From Platycnemis pennipes (Eukaryota; Arthropoda; Insecta; Odonata; Platycnemididae): a stretch of DNA of 64,000 nucleotides. The stretch lies in assembly GCA_933228895.1 (NCBI GenBank), contig OW121857.1, positions 3,100,001 to 3,164,000 of the forward strand, written 5' to 3'. The position numbers were made by a program, and so were the translations under genes. This document shows positions 56,014 to 64,000 of this stretch, in pieces; positions within the stretch are counted from its first letter, which is position 1; every line of letters begins with the position of its first letter. The notes beneath the pieces were generated by a model that saw nothing but the letters and a program-made list of their open reading frames with translations, was not told the DNA's origin and did no database searches.

Positions 56014-57893
56014 TTTATAACTGGCCTCCAGGTGTTACTGAGGTTGAAACCAGTGTCTCTATTTAAGTTATTGTTTTCCAGACGGATCTCGATGGCCTCC
56101 TTAGTGAGTCTATCCCAATAGAAATTTGATCGGCAAAGTAATTTTGCCTTATCCCACTGTATTGCGTGGTCCCTTTTTATGCTGTGCTCCGCAACAGCTG
56201 ATTTATCCATTTGGGCTAGTCGGAAGTGTCTTCGGTGTTCCTTCAACCTTTGCTCGATGGTACGACCGGTCTCTCCTACATACACCATACCACATTCGCA
56301 GGGAATTTTGTATACCCCTGGTGTCTTTAGTCCGATGGGATCCTTGGCCTTCACCAACCAGTCCCTAATCTTAGATTGAGGTAGGTGGATCGTTTCAATA
56401 TCGAAGCGACGAAGGATTCGTTCGATCTTTCCCGAGATGGTGGAAATATACGGCAGAAAGGCCTTGGCAGCGGGTTTATTGTACGTTTCATCAGCCATGT
56501 TCTTCTTTGTGTCAAAAGACCTTTTTAGGGCCATCGAAATTTGCTGTCTGCTGTATCCATTTTGTTGGAGGGTCTTCTTTAAATGTTTTATTTCCGACGA
56601 AATGCTCTCGTCGTCTGCAATTGATTTGGCTCTGTGGAATAGTGTCGCTAATACTGCGCCTCTTTGTGACGGGTGATGGTGACTATGACTGTTGAGGTAG
56701 AGGTCGGTGTGAGTTGGCTTACGATATACGCTGTGCCCTAAACTTCCATCCCCTTTTCTACGTATTAGGATGTCTAGGAAAGGAAGCTGACCGTTTTTCT
56801 CCTTTTCCATGGTGAACTTGATATTCGGGTGTTGACTATTCATATGCTCCAGGAATTGGTCCAGCGTGTCAATCCCATGTGGCCAAATGAGAAAAGTGTC
56901 ATCCACGTAACGGAAAAAACATTTCGGGCGCTGCGGAGCCGATTCGAGAGCCTGTATCTCGAATTCTTCCATGTAGAAGTTGGCAATCGCTGGTGACAAA
57001 GGAGATCCCATGGCTACACCTTCCTTCTGCTCGTAATAATTCCCGTCAAATAGGAAATATGATGAGGTAAGCACATGATGGAATAGCTTGACCGTGTTAG
57101 CGTCGAACTTCTTCTCCAAGAGTCTCAGCGTATCAGAGAGAGGTACGCGGGTGAAAAGTGACACAACGTCGAAGCTCACCATTAGGTCACTTGAGGCCAC
57201 TCGAATTTCTTTTAGTGTTTTCACAAACTCTAATGAGTTCTTCACATGGTGTGCACTCTGCCCTACGTACGGTGCAAGGATATCGGTGAGGTGCTGAGCC
57301 AAGTTGTATGTTGGAGAGCCAATAGCACAGACAATTGGTCTGAGGGGCACCCCATCTTTATGAATTTTGGGAAGACCATATAATCTAGGAGACACTGGTG
57401 CCTGAGGCCGGAGATTCCTGACCGTTTCCGAAGGAAGTCCTGATTTCTTCATAAGGCTTATAGTCTTCCTAGTTACAGCGTCTGTCGGATCCCGGGGGAG
57501 TTTTATGTATGCGTCATCTGTGAGCATCTCATAAATCTTGCCATGATAATCCATTGTTTTCATGAGGACCGTTGCATTGCCCTTGTCGGCTGGAAGTACG
57601 GTTATCTCCGTGTTTCTTCGTAAGGAGCGAAGGCCTGATTGTTCCTTCCAAGTGATATTGGATTTTGGCGGTACGGCTCTTTTAAGGATAAAAGATATTT
57701 CGGTTCTTATTTCCTCCGCTGAGTCCCTCGGGAGCTTCCGTACTGCATGCTCTATTCCACCAATGATGTCACTGTGTGGTATCACTCTGGGTGCGGGAAC
57801 AAAATTGAGACCCTTAGAAAGGGCGGAATAAGTGTCTTCATCAATCCTTTCATCCGTTAGATTAATTACCTGGAGCATATGAATAGTCAACAC
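55905..57893 (-). pseudogene. PLE copy B RT/GIY-YIG frame, intact domains, 5'-truncated
   Basis: The 662-codon frame keeps every RT block. The first eight codons come from antisense copy C sequence; PLE similarity starts at VINLTDERID. Motif A SFDVVSLF is at 240-247, motif B GVAMGSPLSP at 292-301 and the catalytic YVDD at 329-332. After the HHHPSQRGA linker (405-413) comes GIY-YIG at about 526-560 (GVYKIPCECGMVYVGETGR...KEHRRH). The N-terminal region seen in A is missing because of truncation at 57868. A functional full protein is unlikely. Confidence 0.92.
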
Positions 57894-58817
57894 CCGAATA
57901 TCAAGTTCACCATGGAAAAGGAGAAAAACGGTCAGCTTCCTTTCCTAGACATCCTAATACGTAGAAAAGGGGATGGAAGTTTAGGGCACAGCGTATATCG
58001 TAAGCCAACTCACACCGACCTCTACCTCAACAGTCATAGTCACCATCACCCGTCACAAAGAGGCGCAGTATTAGCGACACTATTCCACAGAGCCAAATCA
58101 ATTGCAGACGACGAGAGCATTTCGTCGGAAATAAAACATTTAAAGAAGACCCTCCAACAAAATGGATACAGCAGACAGCAAATTTCGATGGCCCTAAAAA
58201 GGTCTTTTGACACAAAGAAGAACATGGCTGATGAAACGTACAATAAACCCGCTGCCAAGGCCTTTCTGCCGTATATTTCCACCATCTCGGGAAAGATCGA
58301 ACGAATCCTTCGTCGCTTCGATATTGAAACGATCCACCTACCTCAATCTAAGATTAGGGACTGGTTGGTGAAGGCCAAGGATCCCATCGGACTAAAGACA
58401 CCAGGGGTATACAAAATTCCCTGCGAATGTGGTATGGTGTATGTAGGAGAGACCGGTCGTACCATCGAGCAAAGGTTGAAGGAACACCGAAGACACTTCC
58501 GACTAGCCCAAATGGATAAATCAGCTGTTGCGGAGCACAGCATAAAAAGGGACCACGCAATACAGTGGGATAAGGCAAAATTACTTTGCCGATCAAATTT
58601 CTATTGGGATAGACTCACTAAGGAGGCCATCGAGATCCGTCTGGAAAACAATAACTTAAATAGAGACACTGGTTTCAACCTCAGTAACACCTGGAGGCCA
58701 GTTATAAATTGCATCCGAGAGATGAGGAAGGGCGGCCCGGCGGCGAATGTTCAAGGAGGCCAACAATGGGGCCCGTTAAATTCAAACCGACGTCTCGGCC
58801 AATCAGGAGACACCTGA
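57879..58817 (+). pseudogene. PLE copy C, C-terminal part (linker and GIY-YIG), inverted
   Basis: 312 codons from MNSQHPNIKFTMEKEKNGQLPFLDILIRRKG through the complete GIY-YIG domain to LGQSGDT. It lacks the RT core. It is essentially the same sequence as the C-terminal half of A and B but on the opposite strand, creating inverted arms of about 1.1 kb with B (about 55745-56850). Confidence 0.92.
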
Positions 58818-58882
58818 CCCGGGCGAAAGATATATATATAAGCGCAATAATAAAATACGGCACTCAGAAGCACTCAGAAGCC

Positions 58883-58914
58883 CTGATGATGAAGAGCGAG
58901 TCGCTCTTTGAAAC
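58883..58914 (+). ncRNA. Hammerhead-like core, PLE copy C
   Basis: CTGATGA at 58883, 7-bp hairpin, GAAAC ending 58914, then GTTGGCAGTAATGG. Identical to the copies in A and B. Confidence 0.45.
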
Positions 58915-59001
58915 GTTGGCAGTAATGGAGCCTATTAACCGGTGTCAAGCCCGAGAAACTTTTCTTCATACTATTCGCCGGGAAAACACTCGATCTTATA
59001 T

Positions 59002-59014
59002 TAAATATTGAATT
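59002..59014. repeat. Target-site duplication, right copy
   Basis: TAAATATTGAATT, identical to 53153-53165. The first one or two bases could also be element sequence, since the element reads ...CTTATATTA here, so the duplication is 11-13 bp. Confidence 0.85.
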
Positions 59015-59086
59015 CTTTGTTTAGTTTTCTATTGATTATTTAAAATATTTAATTACGAATGACCATTCACCTCACATTTCAATGAA

Positions 59087-59415
59087 CTCTTTTTGACCAA
59101 CGCAAAGAGGTTGTTGTTCTTGGTGGAGGGAAGAAAATGTCTTCTTGGTGTATTTTTCACCTTTTTTGACCATCAAATGCCATCTGTATGACCTCTTTTT
59201 GACCAACCAGACGAAGTCGTGGTTGGGTCATGGTGTAGGGAAGAAAATAGGTATAATTGACCTGAGATTGAGAGGATTTTTTTACCATCAAAATGATGTC
59301 TTCATGGCCCCCTTTTGAACAACCAGAAGAGGTTGTGGTTGGGTCATGATAAAGGAAAGGAAATAGGTATTATTGACCTGGAATTGAGAGGATTTTTCGA
59401 CCATCAAGATTTCGA
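59087..59415 (+). repeat. Three diverged tandem units of about 110 bp
   Basis: Units start at about 59087, 59193 and 59308 with CTCTTTTTGACCAAC or a variant. They share a GGGAAGAAAAT(A)GGTAT.ATTGACCT-like middle and ACCATCAA.AT..TCT end. The second and third are closest to each other. Non-coding. Confidence 0.75.
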
Positions 59416-61860
59416 TCTCAATGCGCTCGAAAAACGAGTCTCGAGCTTGTCTCGAGATCTCCGTTGTGGTGGACGTAATTCTACGGGGTCTTCCGTTATA
59501 ATGCGACTTAGTAAATTTATATTTATTCCCTTCCTTTTGCATGATAATTTCATGATGTCATGCCACAAAATGTAGAGAAATCTCTTAGTCCCAGGCCTAG
59601 ACCCGAGAAGTTGGGAGAGCCTAGGCCTCGTCGTAGGGCCTAACCGAGTCCCTGCTCTATTTCGTGATCGGAGGCCTAGTACCTACTAGCAAATGACGCA
59701 TAAAATAGGCACGTATGAACGTATGCTACTTCTAGAACTAGCATACACCCAATACGCTAAAACAAGATACAGAAGAACCAGGTTACTCTTGCCCATTTTT
59801 AAAGGAAATTTCCAATTTAATGCCGTACTACTGTGAAATTCAACCGTAACGAATCAATACATTGCATTTTAATGGCATATATATTATTACTTTACTGTCC
59901 CATCTTTCAGCACGAAAAGTTATGGGTTCAAGGTTTGTTTACGTAATGGTAATTGCGCCGGAATCCGGATGCTCGCGCAAAGCTGCTTTATGACCTTGGG
60001 ATAGCAATCCTGTCAGCTGTTCCGAGAGACGAGATGAAGCTCGCCTGTAAGCACGCATGTATCATGGTACTAGTAGTACCATGGCATGTATTGACACTTG
60101 CGCGCGTTGTTGAGCGGAATAAAGTACGGATAATTTGTTTGTCCTCGACCGATGCCAACAACCGAGGCAATTGGGAAGATATGTGACATTGTAGTATTAT
60201 ATAAAACATCACAATTGATGGTATCAGATGGCTAAAACCCGCTTAAATGCTTGGCAACAAATTTTCCCGGCATAAACATGTTCACTCACTACCTTCCCCA
60301 TGTCTACGTATATAGGTCTGTTTAAGTTGCGTTGTCTGTACTTTTCCAATCTAGAGCTTTAAGCGGAATTCGATACACGGTTCGGGTTAGCCAAAAATTA
60401 AAATAAATTCAATTGAAGAACCAAGGAATATGAAAATGATAGCGAATACTGAAATTCAAGACAAAGAAATTACAATTTTTAATAAATAATAATTACAATT
60501 GTTGCTATCGTAGATGCTACCTTCGCTGTTTTTAAGTAACCTTTCGCGCAGAAGCCTTGCAATGAAGAATGCTTCCCTTTTCAACAGTACCGTGAGCATA
60601 TTCTTGTACTCCACCGTACGGAACTCACTCTTGGCAAGGAATCGCACAGACATACTCCTCGTTTATCTTGTATCACAAGTCAGGGAAGCCAGACCCTTTC
60701 CTCAATCACTGGGCAGAGGTGATAACGACCCTCTTCTCAGTACCATCCCCACTCAGCCAACTATTCGTTTAACTCATTTACTAAAAATATTTGCCTCCTA
60801 CCATGAAAAAACAGGCCCTGCAGTTCAAACCGAATGTTTCGTTCTGCATTTCTTAATTTTAAACGGAACTTCACCGTTATTATTACCAATCTTCTTGCAA
60901 AACGAACACTCACGACAATTTTGTTTGTAATAGAGTTCCGTTTAAAATGTGGAAATGCACAGAAAAAAACTTAATAAATGTAACTCTAAGTTCATATTTT
61001 CCCAGCATGCAACAAATATTGTGATAGTACTTATTGTTATCGTTATATGTCCACCGAGTACGTACAGAAATGCTTGACCACGGACACACAGTGAAAGCAT
61101 CTACCATGCTGAGACGAAATATTGGAGTTTACCCCTGTCCTTATGCCACGGAAGGCTCCAGCGAAGAGCGGGGCGGGGACACGATAAAGTTGTAATTTTT
61201 TGCGTCGATCCCTCAGATAATTGACACAACTAAACAGGTTTTCCTCAAAAGACCCCCCCCTCACCCAAGAAGAGTTCGTCTCTTATTCCTGGTCGTGAGG
61301 AAATTCATCTGGGCACGACTCATTCAGCGAGAAAGAGAAGAGAGGGAAACCCGAGAAGATCACTCCGCCTTATCTGTAATTGTCAACCCCATCGCCCAGC
61401 TTCGCTTCGACCCAGGTGGCCTCCACTGGGGGGGCATCGTTGAGCCTCATTTTGGGGGCTTCCGCTTCCAACACTTTTTTTGTTTGCTTGCGTCTCGCTT
61501 AACAGCAGATTCGTGTTGACATGGCGTTAGTTCTCATGCGTGGAAAGATCTACGCCATTTAGTAATGACATTCTTATGCTTTAATGGAAAAATCTAGGTG
61601 TGCGCACGATTAAGTTCGCTGCGAAAGGGCGGAATACGAAAATGTATCGTTCATAATGTTGCTTCGATTCATTAGTTATCCCATATAACAGACGAAATTT
61701 AATATGAGAATAATGCATCTTCCTCATCGAAACGGATGAACTGACAACTTTCTAACAAGTGCGAAAAAGTGTTACAATGTTACGCGATTTCCATGCATTG
61801 GTGCGACGCGTAGCGATTTCGCGGATAGAGTTCAGCGGGCTCTCATGATTTTTCATAAAC
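59416..61860. other. No gene recognised
   Basis: Short unassigned frames only. A near-perfect 21-bp palindrome CATGGTACTAGTAGTACCATG is at 60063-60083, and a poly-C run at about 61252-61260. Confidence 0.45.
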
Positions 61861-61886
61861 ACACTTGATTGCCACATGTTTAAATG
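61861..61886 (+). repeat. 26-bp direct repeat, left copy
   Basis: ACACTTGATTGCCACATGTT plus six more bases, identical to 62334-62359. The 447-bp interval between is AT-rich and non-coding. Confidence 0.8.
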
Positions 61887-62333
61887 AAGTGCTGAGTGCC
61901 GATGAAGCAGATGAAAGTGATGAGGTCATCATCCCAAATAAGAAGACACCCTCCAGCCATTAAATAGCTTGCATCATTTCCAATTATGTACTTCACGAAG
62001 TTGATGATGATTTTAAAGATAATTTAAGAAAAATTTAAAAAGTAATACACTCAAAATGGAATGATAAAACGTGCAAAAAAACATCACAAAATAGTTTTTT
62101 TAACTTAATTCTGTAAATTAAATTTTACTTTCAGAGGGGTTTTTCTTCATTATCATTTTGCCCAGGCAGTTATTTGTTTGCTATGCAATGCTAGTTAACT
62201 TTCTTTGAGTGGTGTACTTTTCTATTTAATTATCTTGGATAACATTTTTAAACCGCCTTATTTTCAAATTTTATCTCTGTTCAATTTATACTCTCCCACA
62301 TGCATGATTTCTAATTATTTACACCCTTGATTA

Positions 62334-62359
62334 ACACTTGATTGCCACATGTTTAAATG
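62334..62359 (+). repeat. 26-bp direct repeat, right copy
   Basis: Perfect copy of 61861-61886. Confidence 0.8.
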
Positions 62360-62545
62360 CTAAATCTGTACTTTAGTCTGAGCAGCCAAAAAGCTAGATG
62401 ATTATGTTCTGAAATTCTATTGCACATTTTTATTTAAAATATAAATATCTCTCCACCACAATTAAAATAGTTCCAATGTCATTGTGTTGTCATGCATTGT
62501 GAAATCTTAGCATATTATTCGAAATCCACTTATATGTATCTTGGT

Positions 62546-62605
62546 TTTACATAACACCCCATTTTTGGGTCCCAAGGTGTTATGTAAAGTCAAGACTCTA
62601 CTGTA
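62546..62605. repeat. Hairpin adjoining a possible pogo/Tigger-like terminus
   Basis: 13-bp perfect arms TTTACATAACACC (62546-62558) and GGTGTTATGTAAA (62576-62588). They are followed by GTCAAGACTCTACTGTA, which resembles the CAGTAGAGTC-type ends of pogo/Tigger DNA transposons read on the minus strand. No partner end was found. Confidence 0.35.
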
Positions 62606-62691
62606 ATGCCTAAGCTTCAACTTATGTTTGTGTGAGTACAAAATTAGTACATGCATAGATTGAAGTCTCTACTGCAATTTCAGTGTGCTCA

Positions 62692-62757
62692 AATCTCGCT
62701 CGATCTCGCTCTAGATTCAAGATTTTTCAAAGTCTCGCTCGATCTCGCTCGAATTAA
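62692..62757 (+). repeat. CTCGCTCGAT simple repeats
   Basis: Two diverged copies of TCTCGCTCGATCTCGCTC, at about 62693 and 62733. Low complexity. Confidence 0.6.
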
Positions 62758-63394
62758 AAAAATCCCTGCTCGCACAGCCCCACAGATCAAGAAAAGAATT
62801 CTAGGGGCATGGGCCTGACTGACTTCAAATTGTGTACGTTAAAGTCACCATGGGACAAATTTTGAAAATTCTTGCCAAAGCAGGTAACCGTGGGCCAATC
62901 CCTTTGCGTTTCTCTCAAACCACTTGACGCGGCTGTAGAACTTGGCCGTTAGGGTGGTCAGGAAATCTAACGAAAGTGGCATGCACTAACCAATAAACGT
63001 TATACCGACGTTTTTCTAATGTTAGTGTGTTGGTGGGGAAGAGTTTCCAGAGCTCTTAATTGGTGGAATAGGATGCCTCCTTAATAAATAACATGTATAT
63101 TGTCATTGGCTCTAATGTAAGGCCCAGTATCAGTCCTTGCAGAAAAATTCCTTTTACAATTGTAGGCAAATTAGAGAGAGAACTAAGAAACCTGGAAAAA
63201 GAGTTAACTCGCAATGAGCGTACTACGTTGTGATCATGACTTAAGACACTTACTGCCTGGCAAATATCACAAGTAGGTACATAAAAAAGGGTCACATTGC
63301 ATGTCTGACATTAAGATTAACCGCTATCACCACTTCATGAACTATTGGCAAATGAACAAAATTGTACAAAAGCAACACGTACTTCAAGGGAGTT
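62758..63394. other. No gene recognised
   Basis: No recognisable coding or mobile feature. Confidence 0.5.
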
Positions 63395-63545
63395 GGTGCC
63401 AAAGGGTTGTAAAGAGCATGGTGCTGAAACCAAGGTCAACACTAATAGGAAATTGATCATGAATGGACTATCCATCACTTTTGATTATCTGACTGGATTT
63501 TCCCCCCATTGCCATAGATAATCAGTGGTCTGCTGTGCAAGTATA
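63395..63545. repeat. Dispersed repeat, copy 2
   Basis: Same family and orientation as 11040-11190. Both contain CATGAATGGAC.ATCCA and a GATAATC.GTGGT segment. Confidence 0.5.
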
Positions 63546-64000
63546 TCGACTGTTTTTACCACTACAGGACTACTGTACGGTCCTGTTTTGCTTCATAGTG
63601 AATAGGCATGTATTTTCCATATGAGAGTTCATTTTACTGATCCCTGCAAATTCCAACAGTTGTCCTATGAAAAGCTCTTGGGATAAAACCTGGGGTTAAA
63701 TATATTCTCTGATAAATGCCTTGGGATCGATTCTTATAGTCAAGTGCTAAGTGCAGTCGAGTGCTAAGGGGATATGCGTTTTGCTTGTTTATATAGCTTG
63801 GAACAATTTTGTTACACTTCCTGAGCCTCCTCCATTGCAATGCAGCTGCCCTTTTGTTTAGCAGGTATTCACTGAATAATCTGTACAAATTTGGAATCAT
63901 CACATAAAGGTTTTGTAAGTAAATCAAAATACGTTGTCTAAATGAATTTCCGAAATGTAAGAAAGATGAAGGGAGGCCTTTAAAGTAAGCATTATGTGAT
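63546..64000. other. No gene recognised
   Basis: AT-rich. The minus-strand frame at 63634-63927 has no recognised motif and runs close to the window edge. Confidence 0.45.

Larger units (their letters stand above)
53166..59001. mobile_element. Compound Penelope-like element insertion (A, B minus; C plus)
   Basis: Three near-identical PLE pieces. A (53166 to about 55750, minus) is complete at its 3' end and has the longest 5' part. B (about 55751-57868, minus) lies upstream of A in element orientation and is 5'-truncated. C (about 57867-59001, plus) is an inverted 3'-half copy fused to B's truncated end with about 2 bp of shared CC. B's 3' end thus precedes A like a pseudo-LTR, as known for Penelope. 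One 13-bp duplication flanks the entire unit, so it entered as one insertion event. Confidence 0.93.

Noticed and set aside
58883..58930. A complete canonical hammerhead ribozyme
   Set aside because: The core (CTGATGA, 7-bp hairpin, GAAAC) is clear, but there is an extra base before stem II and I could not pair a convincing stem I around a GUH cleavage site. Reported only as hammerhead-like.

Overview
This is eukaryotic DNA made almost entirely of transposable elements; I see no host gene with convincing exon structure. The combination of a Ty3/Gypsy LTR element, RTE-clade and CR1/Jockey-type LINEs, a mariner deletion derivative, Penelope-like elements (PLEs), tRNA-derived SINE-like pieces and TA-flanked MITEs fits an arthropod or other invertebrate. 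The species cannot be read from the window.

Layout. 1-9.7 kb holds old debris: a foldback, a decayed PLE pair in inverted orientation (2720-4165 minus, 4985-5482 plus), an interrupted RTE copy, and a PLE endonuclease fragment. 9.7-18.9 kb is sparse, with foldbacks at 11.6 and 14.0 kb, RTE pieces, a solo LTR (14833-15646) and a MITE (16841-16994). 18.9-28.9 kb holds a complete Gypsy element (19283-28065) inside an RTE copy, with 828/831-bp LTRs and a single gag-pol reading frame broken by one frameshift between RT and RNase H. 29-43 kb holds RTE, CR1-like, mariner, PLE, SINE-like and foldback pieces. 43.5-45.3 kb is GC-rich and is the best candidate for host regulatory or exonic sequence, weakly supported. 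45522-50026 is a candidate inverted-repeat transposon carrying a nearly full-length but dead RTE copy (about 46.0-49.4 kb).

53166-59001 is a compound PLE insertion of three near-identical pieces: A and B head-to-tail on the minus strand, C inverted on the plus strand. The whole unit is flanked by a 13-bp direct repeat, TAAATATTGAATT. The rest of the window is sparse, with a degenerate tandem repeat at 59.1-59.4 kb.

Two themes stand out. First, nesting: the same LTR family entered two different RTE copies, a MITE entered a CR1-like copy, and an RTE sits inside an inverted-repeat element, so a relative order of activity can be read. Second, a short motif (CTGAAGA or CTGATGA, a hairpin or spacer, then GAAAC, often followed by GTYGG) recurs at PLE ends and inside several otherwise unrelated short foldback repeats. 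It resembles the catalytic core of the hammerhead ribozymes reported from PLEs, although I could not close a full canonical fold. The foldbacks look like PLE-end-derived, non-autonomous inverted dimers.
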